Position numbers and translations under genes: made by a program. From positions 558,001-622,000 of the forward strand of contig NZ_BMZM01000001.1 of the NCBI RefSeq assembly GCF_014652795.1: a DNA stretch of 64,000 bases. Direction: 5' to 3'. How positions within the stretch are numbered: the stretch's first letter is position 1; each line of letters begins with the position of its first letter. Origin of the DNA: Kushneria pakistanensis. Its GTDB lineage: Bacteria > Pseudomonadota > Gammaproteobacteria > Pseudomonadales > Halomonadaceae. Under the pieces are notes generated by a model, which worked only from the letters and a program-made list of their open reading frames with translations, was not told the DNA's origin and searched no databases. Below are positions 51,264 to 60,628 of the stretch, piece by piece.

Positions 51264-52546
51264 GGATTTTCCTCGGGCGGCTCGTCATCAAGAAGCGTCT
51301 GCAGCAGCGTCTGGACGTCGTGCATGACCTCTTCGGGCGGCAGGTCGCCATATTCCCTGGCCCAGGTGCGGCTGAAAAGGTCCGCTGGGCCCAGCGCGTC
51401 CAGCGACTCATGGTCCTCATGTGGCGCCTGTACCCGCGAGACCTGGGTGGTAATGCTGACCAGGCGCACGGCCTTGTTCGTCAGTGCACGCTCGATCAGC
51501 GGGCGTAGATCCACCCGAGGGGCATCCAGTACCACGCGCACGTCAAGCCAGGGCCACTGTTCACGCGGCAGTTCGGTTGGCGTGTCGTCCAGAAGGTCGG
51601 GGCCTGCCAGGGTATCGAGAACGTCATCAAGCGTCAGCGGGCCCACGCGGTGCATGGCCACGGCACGAGGGATGGGCAGCGCCGTGACCTCCTTGAGGTG
51701 CTCGCCCTCCAGCGTGATGTCCAGCACCTGATGCGGGTAACGGTTCTCGGAGAAATCCATCGCCAACGGCGAACCGCTATAGCGAATATGATCGCTGCCC
51801 ACCCGTTGTGGCTTGTGCAGATGACCCAGCGCGACATAGGCAATCTCTGCCGGGAACAGCGAGGCAGACAATGACTCTTCACCGCCAATCACGATGGGGC
51901 GCTCACTGTGCTCGGAGACGCTGGCGCCATGAAGGTGGGCATGGCTCATGGCGATCAGTGCCTGGCCCGGGCGGCGTTTTTTGATGCCGGCCTCAAACAG
52001 TGCCTCATGAACGCGGACCATGCCGTGCACGTAGCTGTCGCCGGCCGTCTCGGGGGCTTCTTCATTGTCCTGCGAAGACGCGTCGCATGTCCTGCCGGTG
52101 ACCTCGGCCGGGCGCAGAAAGGGCAGCGCCAGACACCAGGCACGAATGGTGCCGTGCCTGTCCGGAAGGGGCACGATCAGACGGTCTACGTCGGGCTCAC
52201 CGCTGTCATGCCAGATGATGCGTCCAAGGGCATGGGTATTGAGACGGCGCAGCAGCGGGGCGGGCAGCTCGATGCGCGTCCCGCTGTCATGGTTGCCGGC
52301 GATCATGACAATGGTCAGTTGCGGCAGGCGTTCATGTGCGCCGATGAGAAAATCGTACAGCAGTGACTGCGCAGCCATGGAAGGGTTGATGACATCAAAG
52401 ATGTCACCGGCAATCAGCAGCGCATCCGGTTCACGCGCGCTGAGTGTCTCCAGCAGCCAGTCAAGAAAGTGGCGGTGTTCATTATGGCGCGACTGGCCGT
52501 GAAAACGCTGGCCGAGGTGCCAGTCAGCGGTATGGATCAGTTTCAT
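51260..52546 (-). CDS. sbcD: Exonuclease subunit SbcD (Mre11-like nuclease)
   Basis: 428 residues. MKLIHTADWHLGQRFHGQSR, DALLIAGDIFDVINPS, IMIAGNHDS and ALGHLHKPQRV are the calcineurin-like metallophosphatase motifs I-V with Asp/His ligands (HTADWHLG, GDIFD, GNHD, GHLH). The C-terminal part is the SbcD capping region. It is the nuclease subunit of SbcCD and is translationally coupled to sbcC. The gap 52547-53009 upstream shows no gene; it carries the opgD promoter region. Confidence 0.96.
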   Translation of the reverse strand: MKLIHTADWHLGQRFHGQSRHNEHRHFLDWLLETLSAREPDALLIAGDIFDVINPSMAAQSLLYDFLIGAHERLPQLTIVMIAGNHDSGTRIELPAPLLRRLNTHALGRIIWHDSGEPDVDRLIVPLPDRHGTIRAWCLALPFLRPAEVTGRTCDASSQDNEEAPETAGDSYVHGMVRVHEALFEAGIKKRRPGQALIAMSHAHLHGASVSEHSERPIVIGGEESLSASLFPAEIAYVALGHLHKPQRVGSDHIRYSGSPLAMDFSENRYPHQVLDITLEGEHLKEVTALPIPRAVAMHRVGPLTLDDVLDTLAGPDLLDDTPTELPREQWPWLDVRVVLDAPRVDLRPLIERALTNKAVRLVSITTQVSRVQAPHEDHESLDALGPADLFSRTWAREYGDLPPEEVMHDVQTLLQTLLDDEPPEENP

Positions 52547-53009
52547 CAGGCGCTACCGTCATGAAGGATGGGGCAAAGGGTATCGGGGCATCCGGGCGTT
52601 ATCGAGCGATGTCAGAAATCATGAGGGCATTTCGGATGTAATGACAGGGCCATCTTCCGTGTGATTGTGAAAACGACGTGTCGCAGGTGAGCATCTCAAG
52701 GTCGGCATAATAGGAACGTCCCATTAATACAGGTATATTCCTGACCCGTCGCAGGCAGGCATTGGTGTGCATGGCTTTTCAGGAAGCCGGGCATGCGTAA
52801 AGGTGAACAATATCAGCACCCGGGCGTCAGACCAGTGACACAGCGTCACCAGGTTTTACGCAAGGGCAAAGGAACCGCCAATGCATGCGATGGTCGATTC
52901 TGGTTAACCTTGGGTCAATCAAAGCCCTGTGATCGGCTGACCCTGTATCAATTCACTCTGGATGGCGGCTCGGGCAGGGTCGTATCGTCTTAAAAGGAAA
53001 GTCTTGTCC

Positions 53010-54686
53010 ATGGATCGAAGAACTCTACTCAAGGCGTCTGCAGCGCTGTCAGCTCTTGGGATGTCGACCAAATCCCTGTTGGCACGTGCCAGTGGCAACA
53101 ACAACCGTGGTCCCGGTGAGGGGATCGAGGTGGCGCTGGATGACAAGGGCACCGACTTCGATTTTGACTGGCTCAAGTCACACGCCCGCGAGATGGCCAA
53201 ATCCGAGTATCAGGACACCACCGAGACGCTGCCCGATACCCTGACGCTCGACAATCTCGATCCGCATGAATATCAGGCCATTGAATACGATCAGAAACAC
53301 GCCATGTGGTCCGATCGCGCCAATTCTGCCGTTCAGGCCCAGTTCTTTCACGTTGGCATGCAGTTCAACCAGCCGGTGCGCATGCATAGCGTGGTGGATG
53401 GCAAGGCCTACGAGATCCATTTCCGCCCCGAGCTTTTCACCTATGAAGGCACGGGTATCGATGTCGACCAGCTCAAGGGCCACGATCTGGGCTTTGCCGG
53501 CTGGCGGGTGTCACGAAACCCTGACTTTTCGGCACTGGCCAACGTGGTCTCCTTTCTGGGCGCCAGCTATTTCCGCGCCATCGACAAGAACAATCAGTTT
53601 GGTCTGTCGGCGCGTGGTCTGGCCATCGATACCGCCATGCCGGCGGACAAGGGGCAGGAAGAATTTCCGGTCTTCACCCATTTCTGGTTCGACGAGCCGC
53701 CGGCCAACCGTGCCCGCTTTACCGTCTACGCCCTGCTGGACTCTCCCAGCGTTACCGGGGCCTACAGGTTCGATATCGACTGTCAGTCCGAGCGGGTGGT
53801 GATGGGCGTTGATGCCAATATCTATCCGCGCAAGAACATCGAACGTCTGGGGATTTCGCCCATGACCAGCATGTTCCTGACCGGTACGAGCCAGCGCATG
53901 CGTCGCGACACCATCGTGCCGCTGGTGCATGACTCCGACCGTTTGTCGATCTGGAGCGGAGACGGCGAGTGGATCTGCCGCCCGCTCTATAACCCCGATG
54001 TTTTGCAGTACAACACCTTCGAGGATGAAAATCCGCGCGGTTTCGGGCTGGTTCAGGACGACCACAACTTCGAGCACTATCGCGACGTGGTCAATTACTA
54101 CCATGCCCGCCCGAGTCTGTGGTGTGAGCCGACCAGCGATTGGGGCAAGGGGTCAATCACGCTGATCGAGCTGCAGACCATGGGGGAGACGGTCGATAAC
54201 ATCGCCGCCTTCTGGCAGCCTGAAGCGCCGGTCGAGGCGGGGCAGGAGCTGAACTACAGCTACAACCTGTACTGGAGCCCGCATCCCCCGGTCAAGCCCT
54301 CGGTCGGTCAGGTCGACAAGACCTGGAGCGGCATTGGCGCCGTGCGTGACGGCTGGATTCCGGGTGAGCACTCGCCCGAGACCTGGGCACGTCGCTTCGC
54401 CGTCGATTTCCGCGGCGCGCCCATCAATGACATGCCGCATGATGCCGAAATGGAAGCGGTCATCTCGGCCTCTACCGGCGAGGCGCAGATTGTTTCGGTC
54501 ACCAAGCTGGGCGGTCCACTTCAAATGTGGCGCGCGCAGTTTGACTGGTATCCCAAAAGCGAGCAGACCGACCCGGTCACGCTGCGGGTTTATCTGCGCC
54601 AGGGGAATCAGACGCTGAGCGAAACCTGGCTTTATCAGTTTGTGCCGCCGGCGCCGGCGGATCGCAACTGGGATCGTCACGGCTGA
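53010..54686 (+). CDS. opgD: Glucan biosynthesis protein D (Tat-exported)
   Basis: 558 residues from ATG 53010, preceded by AAAAGGAAA. MDRRTLLKASAALSALGMS is a twin-arginine (Tat) signal. The MdoG/OpgD family domain follows (YQAIEYDQKHAMWSDRANSAVQAQFFHVGMQFNQPVRMHSVVDG, GASYFRAIDKNNQFGLSARGLAIDTA, EDENPRGFGLVQDDHNFEHYRDVVNYYHARPSLWCEP). It helps build osmoregulated periplasmic glucans and sets their size in the periplasm. Consistent with a bacterium adapted to varying salinity. A hairpin (54707-54730) follows. Confidence 0.94.
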   Translation: MDRRTLLKASAALSALGMSTKSLLARASGNNNRGPGEGIEVALDDKGTDFDFDWLKSHAREMAKSEYQDTTETLPDTLTLDNLDPHEYQAIEYDQKHAMWSDRANSAVQAQFFHVGMQFNQPVRMHSVVDGKAYEIHFRPELFTYEGTGIDVDQLKGHDLGFAGWRVSRNPDFSALANVVSFLGASYFRAIDKNNQFGLSARGLAIDTAMPADKGQEEFPVFTHFWFDEPPANRARFTVYALLDSPSVTGAYRFDIDCQSERVVMGVDANIYPRKNIERLGISPMTSMFLTGTSQRMRRDTIVPLVHDSDRLSIWSGDGEWICRPLYNPDVLQYNTFEDENPRGFGLVQDDHNFEHYRDVVNYYHARPSLWCEPTSDWGKGSITLIELQTMGETVDNIAAFWQPEAPVEAGQELNYSYNLYWSPHPPVKPSVGQVDKTWSGIGAVRDGWIPGEHSPETWARRFAVDFRGAPINDMPHDAEMEAVISASTGEAQIVSVTKLGGPLQMWRAQFDWYPKSEQTDPVTLRVYLRQGNQTLSETWLYQFVPPAPADRNWDRHG

Positions 54687-54706
54687 GACAAAAAAGGCAG
54701 TATGGC

Positions 54707-54730
54707 AACGGACCCGTCAGGGTCCGTTGT
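54707..54730 (+). terminator. Hairpin after opgD
   Basis: CAACGGACCC and GGGTCCGTTG arms with a four-base GTCA loop. The following bases are not T-rich, so termination is plausible but not certain. Confidence 0.55.
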
Positions 54731-54819
54731 GCCTTGTGGCGCATGAAGGGTAACGCCTGACGGTTGTGAGGGGTACACTAAAGACGTTATCCGCTGACCG
54801 ATAAGTGCCGGAATTGTCA

Positions 54820-55371
54820 ATGACCGAGCTATTGCCGCGTCCCTTTGTATTTCTTCGCCATGGCGAAACCTTCTACAACCGTGCCTATCTGATTGCCGGC
54901 AGCCCGAATGTGCCGCTGACCCCGCGTGGCGAGAGTCAGGCGCGCGACGTCGGGGTCATGCTCAGACGTCAGGCCTGGTCTCATGTGGCCGTCAGCACGA
55001 TGTTTCGCGCTCAAAAGACCGCGCGGCTGGCCCTGCCCGAGAGTGAGCTTCATTTCTACGCAGGGCTTCGAGAGCGTCACTGGGGAGCGCTGGAAAAGAC
55101 CCCCATCCAGGACCCGATGCCCTATTTCGAAACCCCGGAAGGCGGTGAATCCTGGGCGGATTTTCAGCGGCGGGTGGTCGATAGCCTCAACACACTGCTT
55201 TCACGCTTTGATTGTCCGCTGGTAGTGGCCCACTCCGGCGTTTTTCGGGTGATCTGCAATGTGACGCAGGGCCATCCGTATGGCGCACGCATTGGCAACG
55301 TGGCCCCTATCCTGTGCCAGCCGCCGGCAAAGGATCAGGAGGTCTGGCAGCTCACGCCCTGGCAGGGATAG
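54820..55371 (+). CDS. Histidine phosphatase family protein (phosphoglycerate-mutase fold)
   Basis: 183 residues from ATG 54820 (GGA eight bases before). FLRHGETFYN supplies the phospho-accepting His (residue 14) in the RHG motif. GLRERHWGALE carries the catalytic-acid Glu region, and VVAHSGVFRVICNV carries the second His. Family members dephosphorylate sugar phosphates, cobalamin precursors (CobC) or phosphoproteins. No cobalamin genes lie nearby, so the substrate is unknown. It is followed by the tpx gene on the same strand. Confidence 0.9.
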   Translation: MTELLPRPFVFLRHGETFYNRAYLIAGSPNVPLTPRGESQARDVGVMLRRQAWSHVAVSTMFRAQKTARLALPESELHFYAGLRERHWGALEKTPIQDPMPYFETPEGGESWADFQRRVVDSLNTLLSRFDCPLVVAHSGVFRVICNVTQGHPYGARIGNVAPILCQPPAKDQEVWQLTPWQG

Positions 55372-55451
55372 GTGAGCGAACAATATCCATCTACGCTTCA
55401 GGTCGCCTGTATTGAAGGGTGATTCATGTGGGCTATCAGGAGAGATTTTGC

Positions 55452-55952
55452 ATGACGACAGTAGGCTATGGTGATGACCGTGTAGACGTTGGCGGACACT
55501 TCCCCGCGCCAGGTGACAGGGCGCCCGCGTTTGTGCTGACGGGACGAGAAATGAACGATGTTTCTCTTGAGGAGTTTGCCGGACAGCGCAAGGTGCTCTC
55601 GATCGTGCCCAGCATTGACACCGGGACCTGTGCCACATCAACGCGCAAGTTCAACGAGCAGGCATCACGGCTTGAAAACACGGTCGTGCTGGTGATTTCG
55701 GCAGATCTTCCCTTCGCGGCCGGACGCTTTTGCGGCGCCGAAGGGCTGGACAACGTGCTGATGCTTTCTACCTTTCGCGACCACGCCGGTTTTGCGCAGG
55801 CCTATGGGGTGGATATTCAGAGCGGTCGCCCGCGCGGGCTCTGCGCACGGGCGGTCATTGTCCTGGATGAAAACGATCAGGTGTTGCACAGCGAACTAGT
55901 CGATCAGATCAAGAACGAGCCTGATTACGAGACAGCACTATCGGTTTTATAA
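55452..55952 (+). CDS. tpx: Thiol peroxidase
   Basis: 166 residues from ATG 55452, with AGGAG upstream. A 2-Cys atypical peroxiredoxin of the Tpx family: [20 protein letters not shown] with peroxidatic Cys60 and [12 protein letters not shown] with resolving Cys94. It reduces hydrogen peroxide and alkyl hydroperoxides with thioredoxin. It stands between the histidine phosphatase and an OsmC-type peroxidase gene, forming a small oxidative-stress group. Confidence 0.95.
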   Translation: MTTVGYGDDRVDVGGHFPAPGDRAPAFVLTGREMNDVSLEEFAGQRKVLSIVPSIDTGTCATSTRKFNEQASRLENTVVLVISADLPFAAGRFCGAEGLDNVLMLSTFRDHAGFAQAYGVDIQSGRPRGLCARAVIVLDENDQVLHSELVDQIKNEPDYETALSVL

Positions 55953-56071
55953 ACAGCGTATCCTGGATTAAGTTGTCACTGCGACAGGAGTGACTATCCT
56001 GTAACCAGTGCACTGTCATGCTGGCAGGGCACAGGGACTTGTAAACATTATTGGCATCAGGGAGGCATGTA

Positions 56072-56503
56072 ATGGCCATTCAGAAGAAAGGTTCTGCCGA
56101 ATGGGAAGGAAGCCTGAAGCGAGGAAAGGGTGTTGTTTCCACTGAAAGTGGCGCGCTCAAGGAAAATCCCTACGGCTTTAATACCCGCTTTGAAGGCCAG
56201 CCGGGTACCAATCCGGAAGAGCTGATCGGCGCGGCGCATGCCAGCTGTTACTCCATGGCGCTGTCCATGATTCTGGGACAGTCGGATCTTGAGCCTGAAA
56301 GCATCAAGACAGAAGCCACGGTAACGCTTGATCAGGACGACAGTGGCTTTTATATCAGCAAGGTTGATCTGAAAACTGTCGCGCGCGTCCCGGGTGCCGA
56401 TCAGGAAGCCTTCGAGAAGGCAGCCAACGCTGCGAAGGAAGGCTGCCCGGTATCGCGTCTGTTCAATGCCGATATTACGCTGGATGCACGCCTTGAAGGT
56501 TGA
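56072..56503 (+). CDS. osmC: OsmC-family peroxiredoxin
   Basis: 143 residues from ATG 56072, behind GGGAGG. MAIQKKGSAEWEGSLKRGKGVVSTESGAL is the OsmC N-terminus. IGAAHASCYSMALSMIL contains the first redox Cys and AAKEGCPVSRLFN the second. OsmC proteins detoxify organic hydroperoxides and are induced by osmotic stress. It ends at a good terminator (56531-56561). Confidence 0.94.
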   Translation: MAIQKKGSAEWEGSLKRGKGVVSTESGALKENPYGFNTRFEGQPGTNPEELIGAAHASCYSMALSMILGQSDLEPESIKTEATVTLDQDDSGFYISKVDLKTVARVPGADQEAFEKAANAAKEGCPVSRLFNADITLDARLEG

Positions 56504-56530
56504 GCCCGGCGCTGTTGGTTGACAGGCGAT

Positions 56531-56561
56531 AAAAAAGACCCCGCTTCAGGCGGGGTCTTTT
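56531..56561. terminator. Bidirectional terminator after osmC
   Basis: AAAGACCCCGC / GCGGGGTCTTT with loop TTCAG between convergent genes, A-run in front and T-run behind. Confidence 0.9.
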
Positions 56562-56589
56562 ATGTCCGGATGTGAGGGGTTCAAACCGG

Positions 56590-57018
56590 CTAGGGCGTCT
56601 CGGGCGCTTGTAGTACGCCCGGGAAAATATCGTAAAAGGTATCGGAAGCAATGCCGATCAGGACAATATCGTTGCCGATTCGACGCCAGGCGTAGCCCTC
56701 GTAGCGGGGCAGTGCCTGTTTGACGCTGTCCGGTAACTGCTCGCTGTCGACATTGTCCGGCAAGCGGTCACCTACCTTCAGCGAAGGATCAACAGCGTTG
56801 AAGCTTCGACGCTTGAAGTCTTCCCGGTGGGCGGCAAGAGTCCTGATGACCATGGCGCGATCCACACGGGGGCCGCTTTTGGATTCACGAACGCTACCGG
56901 CGCCCGGCGAAGCCTCATAGCCCTGCTGACTCTGCGAAGCTGCCTGTACATGCCCCAGGGGCATCAGTAGCAGCCCAAGGCTCAGGGGAATTACCATAAA
57001 CGCTGGATACATACGCAT
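56590..57018 (-). CDS. RcnB-type periplasmic protein
   Basis: 142 residues from ATG 57018 (MRMYPAFMVIPLSLGLLLMPLGHVQAASQ), with AAGGAAA upstream. The signal peptide ends at VQA. The mature part, VGDRLPDNVDSEQLPDSVKQALPRYEGYAWRRIGNDIVLIGIASDTFYDIF, matches the RcnB domain (G-Y-W-R-VGND-LI-IA pattern). In E. coli RcnB modulates nickel/cobalt homeostasis; many homologues have no known role. No RcnA exporter is nearby, so metal function is only a family hint. Confidence 0.8.
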   Translation of the reverse strand: MRMYPAFMVIPLSLGLLLMPLGHVQAASQSQQGYEASPGAGSVRESKSGPRVDRAMVIRTLAAHREDFKRRSFNAVDPSLKVGDRLPDNVDSEQLPDSVKQALPRYEGYAWRRIGNDIVLIGIASDTFYDIFPGVLQAPETP

Positions 57019-57135
57019 TCCAGTTTCCTTCCGGCCAAATAATGAAGCCGGATTACACATCTTCGACGCAATGAAAGCGCTGGTGTAATCCTGTGATGAT
57101 TGTTGGGTTAGTACTTTTTATGGGTACATACGCAA

Positions 57136-57161
57136 GGGGCCGCTTTCATGAAAGCGGCCCC
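57136..57161. terminator. Perfect palindromic hairpin between two small minus-strand genes
   Basis: GGGGCCGCTTTCATGAAAGCGGCCCC-type palindrome of 26 bases (arms GGGGCCGCTTTC and GAAAGCGGCCCC). It lies downstream of the 84-residue gene on the minus strand, but no T-run follows. Confidence 0.6.
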
Positions 57162-57200
57162 GTCAGACGGACGAGCATACCCTGGTGGTGCAACAGGCCT

Positions 57201-57455
57201 TCAATGTACCAGCCAGTCCTTCCCCGGACGAATAATACTGGGTGCCGGTGCTGAACCATACTTTTCATAGTACGCCTGACGCTGGCGCCATTCGGCGCGC
57301 TGGAGGCGATGCTTTAGCTGAACAAACCCTTCCTTGCGATCGTACTCACTATCATCGATCAACATGGCGGACGACTGACAGAAGGCCGAGGAGAGCTCTG
57401 CGCACCCCTTTCCCGCTGTTTCAACAGACGTTGAGCTGCGTTTGAAAAATTTCAT
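57201..57455 (-). CDS. Small protein of unknown function
   Basis: 84 residues from ATG 57455 (MKFFKRSSTSVETAGKGC), preceded by GGGAGG; the frame extends upstream to 57584 without an equally good site. No signal peptide and no membrane span. It has a Cys pair (KGCAELSSAFC) and a basic, Tyr/Gln-rich helical segment (KHRLQRAEWRQRQAYYEKYG). No family is recognised. The good RBS and the hairpin behind it argue for a real gene. The 295-bp gap before argE holds nothing else evident. Confidence 0.55.
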   Translation of the reverse strand: MKFFKRSSTSVETAGKGCAELSSAFCQSSAMLIDDSEYDRKEGFVQLKHRLQRAEWRQRQAYYEKYGSAPAPSIIRPGKDWLVH

Positions 57456-57750
57456 GAGGTTCCCTCCCTTGTACTGTAACCACAATGTTGCTTTTATCAT
57501 GGCGACAGTATCGACAATGGCCTTATCCGTGGCTGTGCCGTTACGTTGTGTGACAGTGTAGATGATTACATCAGCAAAATTCACCCTCCTGCATCAATAC
57601 TCTTGCACAGCGCTGCCACACTTGCTGTCATCAATTCGGTTCATATCAACGGCACACTGCCCGGCGGTGCCGGTCCACCGGTAACATCCTGTCATGATAG
57701 ATCCGATTTGATCCGGCAGCGCAGGGTGGCACAACATGAATCTTAAGGTT

Positions 57751-58926
57751 CTACTCTGCCATGATCTCGCCCAGCGTTTGCATGAAGTGCGCTCCACGGT
57801 CGAGTTGCTCAAGAGAGATGAACTCATCTGCACGGTGCGCCTGCTCGATACTGCCCGGGCCGCAGATAATGGCCTGCAGGCCGGCCTGCTGAAACTGCCC
57901 CGCTTCAGTGGCATAGGCCACCGCCTGGCCATCCTCATGCACGCCCAGCCTTTCAAGCAGGGCCAGTGCCTGGTCATTGTTGCGGTGTTCAAGCCCCGGC
58001 ACGGTATCGGTCAGTGCCCTGGTTTCAATGGCAAAGCCTTCATCGACGGTCCTGAGCGTCTCTTCGAGCTCATCGCTGTATTCGCGAAAGCGGGCATACA
58101 CGGCCTCAAATCCTTCCTCGGGCAGATGACGAATCTCCCACTCAAACGCACAGCGCTGCGCCATGATATTGATGGCATTGCCGCCTTCAATGGTGCCGAC
58201 GTGCAGACTGGAATGGGGCACGTTGAAGGCATCATTGAGATGCCCCTCTTCGGCCAGCTCGCTCATGATGTCTTCGATGCGGCTGATCAGGCGCGCCGCT
58301 ACATGAATGGCCGAGATGCCCTGATTGACCTGACTTGAATGGGCCGGCACGCCATGTACCGTTGTTCTGAGCGTCGTGATGCCCTTTTGCAGGATGACCG
58401 GCGCCATCAGGGTCGGTTCTCCCACAATAACGGCGTCGGGTCTGGGGTGATGCGCGACCAGGTGCTCGATCATGCGGGGTGCCCCCAGACAGCCAATCTC
58501 CTCATCGTAGGAAAATGCCAGCCAGATGGGGCGTTTGAGATCCTGCTGACACCAGTCAGGCACACCTGCCAGGGCGCAGGCCAGAAAGCCCTTCATGTCA
58601 CAGCTGCCGCGACCGTAAAGTCGGCCGTCCCGTTCGGTCAGCGTAAACGGATCGCTTTGCCAGGCCTGGCCTTCCACCGGTACGACATCGGTATGGCCGG
58701 ACAGCACCACGCCGCCGGCCACATTGGGACCGATACGGGCCAGCAGGTTAAAGCGCTCGCCGTCATCGCTGGCGATGCGCTCATGGGTGACGCCATAAGC
58801 GTCAAGAAACTGCTCGATCCATTCGATCAGGGCCAGATTGGACTGGCGGGACAGCACATTGAAGCTGACCAGCGTGGCCAGAATGTCCCGGGTGGTAGCC
58901 GGGTGTGAAGCAGGGGTGGTCGTCAT
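57751..58926 (-). CDS. argE: Acetylornithine deacetylase (M20 family)
   Basis: 391 residues from ATG 58926 (GAGAG upstream). It is an M20 metallopeptidase fold: VVLSGHTDVVPVEGQAWQSDPF (zinc His/Asp), YGRGSCDMKGFLACALA (bridging Asp), FSYDEEIGCLGAPRMIE (catalytic Glu-Glu) and a dimerisation domain with TVHGVPAHSSQVNQGISAI. It removes acetate from N-acetylornithine in arginine biosynthesis. Normal length. It stands alone; the direct upstream region 58927-59209 also holds the promoter of the divergent transporter. Confidence 0.92.
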   Translation of the reverse strand: MTTTPASHPATTRDILATLVSFNVLSRQSNLALIEWIEQFLDAYGVTHERIASDDGERFNLLARIGPNVAGGVVLSGHTDVVPVEGQAWQSDPFTLTERDGRLYGRGSCDMKGFLACALAGVPDWCQQDLKRPIWLAFSYDEEIGCLGAPRMIEHLVAHHPRPDAVIVGEPTLMAPVILQKGITTLRTTVHGVPAHSSQVNQGISAIHVAARLISRIEDIMSELAEEGHLNDAFNVPHSSLHVGTIEGGNAINIMAQRCAFEWEIRHLPEEGFEAVYARFREYSDELEETLRTVDEGFAIETRALTDTVPGLEHRNNDQALALLERLGVHEDGQAVAYATEAGQFQQAGLQAIICGPGSIEQAHRADEFISLEQLDRGAHFMQTLGEIMAE

Positions 58927-59110
58927 GGCGCTCTCGGACTCCGAACAGGCTGGAAGAGATGACCCGCCAGCATTGAGAGGGCAGGTACTGACCATGAGTG
59001 TAACGTAGCCATGGCATCACGAAATATCGCGCCGCCACGGGAACTTTTGTCAACTTTCGTGAGTGAGGTTTTCTGTTATGATCAGGCTCGGCTCAGCCGG
59101 CACCCATGTT

Positions 59111-59154
59111 GCGTGATCCGCGAATGCCGGCAGCTCACGTCGCGTGATCCGCGA
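59111..59154. repeat. Two 13-bp direct repeats (GCGTGATCCGCGA) upstream of the MHS transporter
   Basis: GCGTGATCCGCGA occurs at 59111-59123 and 59142-59154, 31 bp apart (about three helical turns). The second copy overlaps a TGATC-CGC-GATCA palindrome at 59145-59157. They are candidates for a regulator site in the argE-transporter gap. Confidence 0.45.
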
Positions 59155-59209
59155 TCAGATTGACTTCGTATCTGCCACGTCAACTGCTTTTTAGATAGCG
59201 ACATTCCCC

Positions 59210-60529
59210 ATGAACAATGCCAATTTCAACGGACCATCGACGTCCGTGACGCGCCCGTTGGGCGCCCGCGATATCAAGACCCTGGGGCTTTCCGCACTGG
59301 GTGGTGCGCTTGAGTTCTACGATTTCGTTATCTTCGTTTTCTTTGCAAGTGTGGTTGGCCTGCTTTTCTTCCCGCCCGATATGCCTGAATGGCTGCGCCT
59401 GGTGCAGACCTTTGGCATCTTTGCCGCAGGCTATATTGCTCGCCCCATTGGCGGCATCATCATGGCGCACTTCGGCGACCGGCTGGGCCGCAAGAAGATG
59501 TTCATGCTCTCCATCATGCTCATGGCGCTGCCGACGCTGATCATGGGTCTTTTGCCCACCTATGCCACCATCGGCTATCTGGCCCCGATTCTGCTGTTGG
59601 CCATGCGCATGCTGCAGGGCGCCGCCATCGGTGGGGAAGCGCCGGGGGCCTGGGTATTCGTGACCGAGCACGTACCGGCCCGCCACACAGCCTTTGCCAC
59701 CAGTACCCTGTCGGCGGGCCTGGTGGCCGGCATTTTACTGGGCTCGCTGATGGCGACCGGTCTGAATTACGTCATGAGTGATGAAACCCTGTACAGCTGG
59801 GGCTGGCGCGTACCGTTTCTGGTCGGCGGTGTACTGGGCTTTGTGACGCTCTACCTGCGTCGCTATCTGCATGAAACGCCCGTGTTCACCGAGATGCAGG
59901 AAAGCAAGTCCCTTTCCGAGGAACTGCCCATTCGCACCATCCTGCGTGACTACCTGCCGGGCGTGGCCATTTCCATGCTGGCGACCTGGCTTTTGACCGC
60001 GGCTGTAGTGGTCACGATCTTGATGACGCCCACGCTGCTGCAAAGCTTTGCCGGTATCGATCGCGGTCTGACGCTGCAGGCCAACTGTGTGGCGATCGTC
60101 TGTTTGATCATCGGTTGTCTGGTGGCCGGCGCGCTGGCGGATCGCATCGGCGATGGCATCGTACTGATCCTGTTCTGCGCAGGGCTTGGCATCACGTACT
60201 TCTATTTCTTCTGGCTGATGCATATTGATGTCTCGATGCTGTTCCCGCTTTACGCCCTGGTAGGCTTTTTTGGCGGGCTGACCGGGATCGTACCGGCGAT
60301 TGCGGTCAAGTCGTTTCCGGCCGCCATTCGTTTTACGGGGCTTTCGTTTTCCTACAACGTGGCCTATGCCATTGCCGGTGGTCTGACGCCCATGATCGTG
60401 ACGACTTCGATCAAAAGCCTGCCGATGTCACCTGCCTGGTATGTCGGAGGGGTCATGATTGTGGGGGTGATCATGGGAAGCCTGCTGGCCCGACGCCATT
60501 ATCACTATCGCGCGCAGCCTGCGCACTGA
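59210..60529 (+). CDS. MHS-family major facilitator transporter
   Basis: 439 residues. The metabolite:H+ symporter family pattern is clear. GALEFYDFVIFVFFASVVGLLFFPPD starts helix 1. FGIFAAGYIARPIGGIIMAHFGDRLGRKKMFMLSIMLMALPTLIMGLLPTYATIGYLAPILLLAMRMLQGAAIGGEAPGAWVFVTEHV is the hallmark loop and helix 2-4 block, and PAIAVKSFPAAIRFTGLSFSYNVAYAIAGGLTP lies near residue 360. Relatives import proline, betaine, citrate, shikimate or ketoglutarate. The substrate cannot be told. The gene is divergent from argE and ends at the terminator at 60557. Confidence 0.9.
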   Translation: MNNANFNGPSTSVTRPLGARDIKTLGLSALGGALEFYDFVIFVFFASVVGLLFFPPDMPEWLRLVQTFGIFAAGYIARPIGGIIMAHFGDRLGRKKMFMLSIMLMALPTLIMGLLPTYATIGYLAPILLLAMRMLQGAAIGGEAPGAWVFVTEHVPARHTAFATSTLSAGLVAGILLGSLMATGLNYVMSDETLYSWGWRVPFLVGGVLGFVTLYLRRYLHETPVFTEMQESKSLSEELPIRTILRDYLPGVAISMLATWLLTAAVVVTILMTPTLLQSFAGIDRGLTLQANCVAIVCLIIGCLVAGALADRIGDGIVLILFCAGLGITYFYFFWLMHIDVSMLFPLYALVGFFGGLTGIVPAIAVKSFPAAIRFTGLSFSYNVAYAIAGGLTPMIVTTSIKSLPMSPAWYVGGVMIVGVIMGSLLARRHYHYRAQPAH

Positions 60530-60556
60530 GACAAACTTTCCTGTCAGACGCTTATC

Positions 60557-60586
60557 AGCCAGGCTCATGTGAGCCTGGCTTTTTTA
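60557..60586 (+). terminator. Terminator after the MHS transporter
   Basis: AGCCAGGCTCA / TGAGCCTGGCT with loop TG, followed by TTTTT. Confidence 0.92.
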
Positions 60587-60628
60587 TGGCCATCCATTTA
60601 TGGACAATCATCTCAGGGAGAGAAGCAG

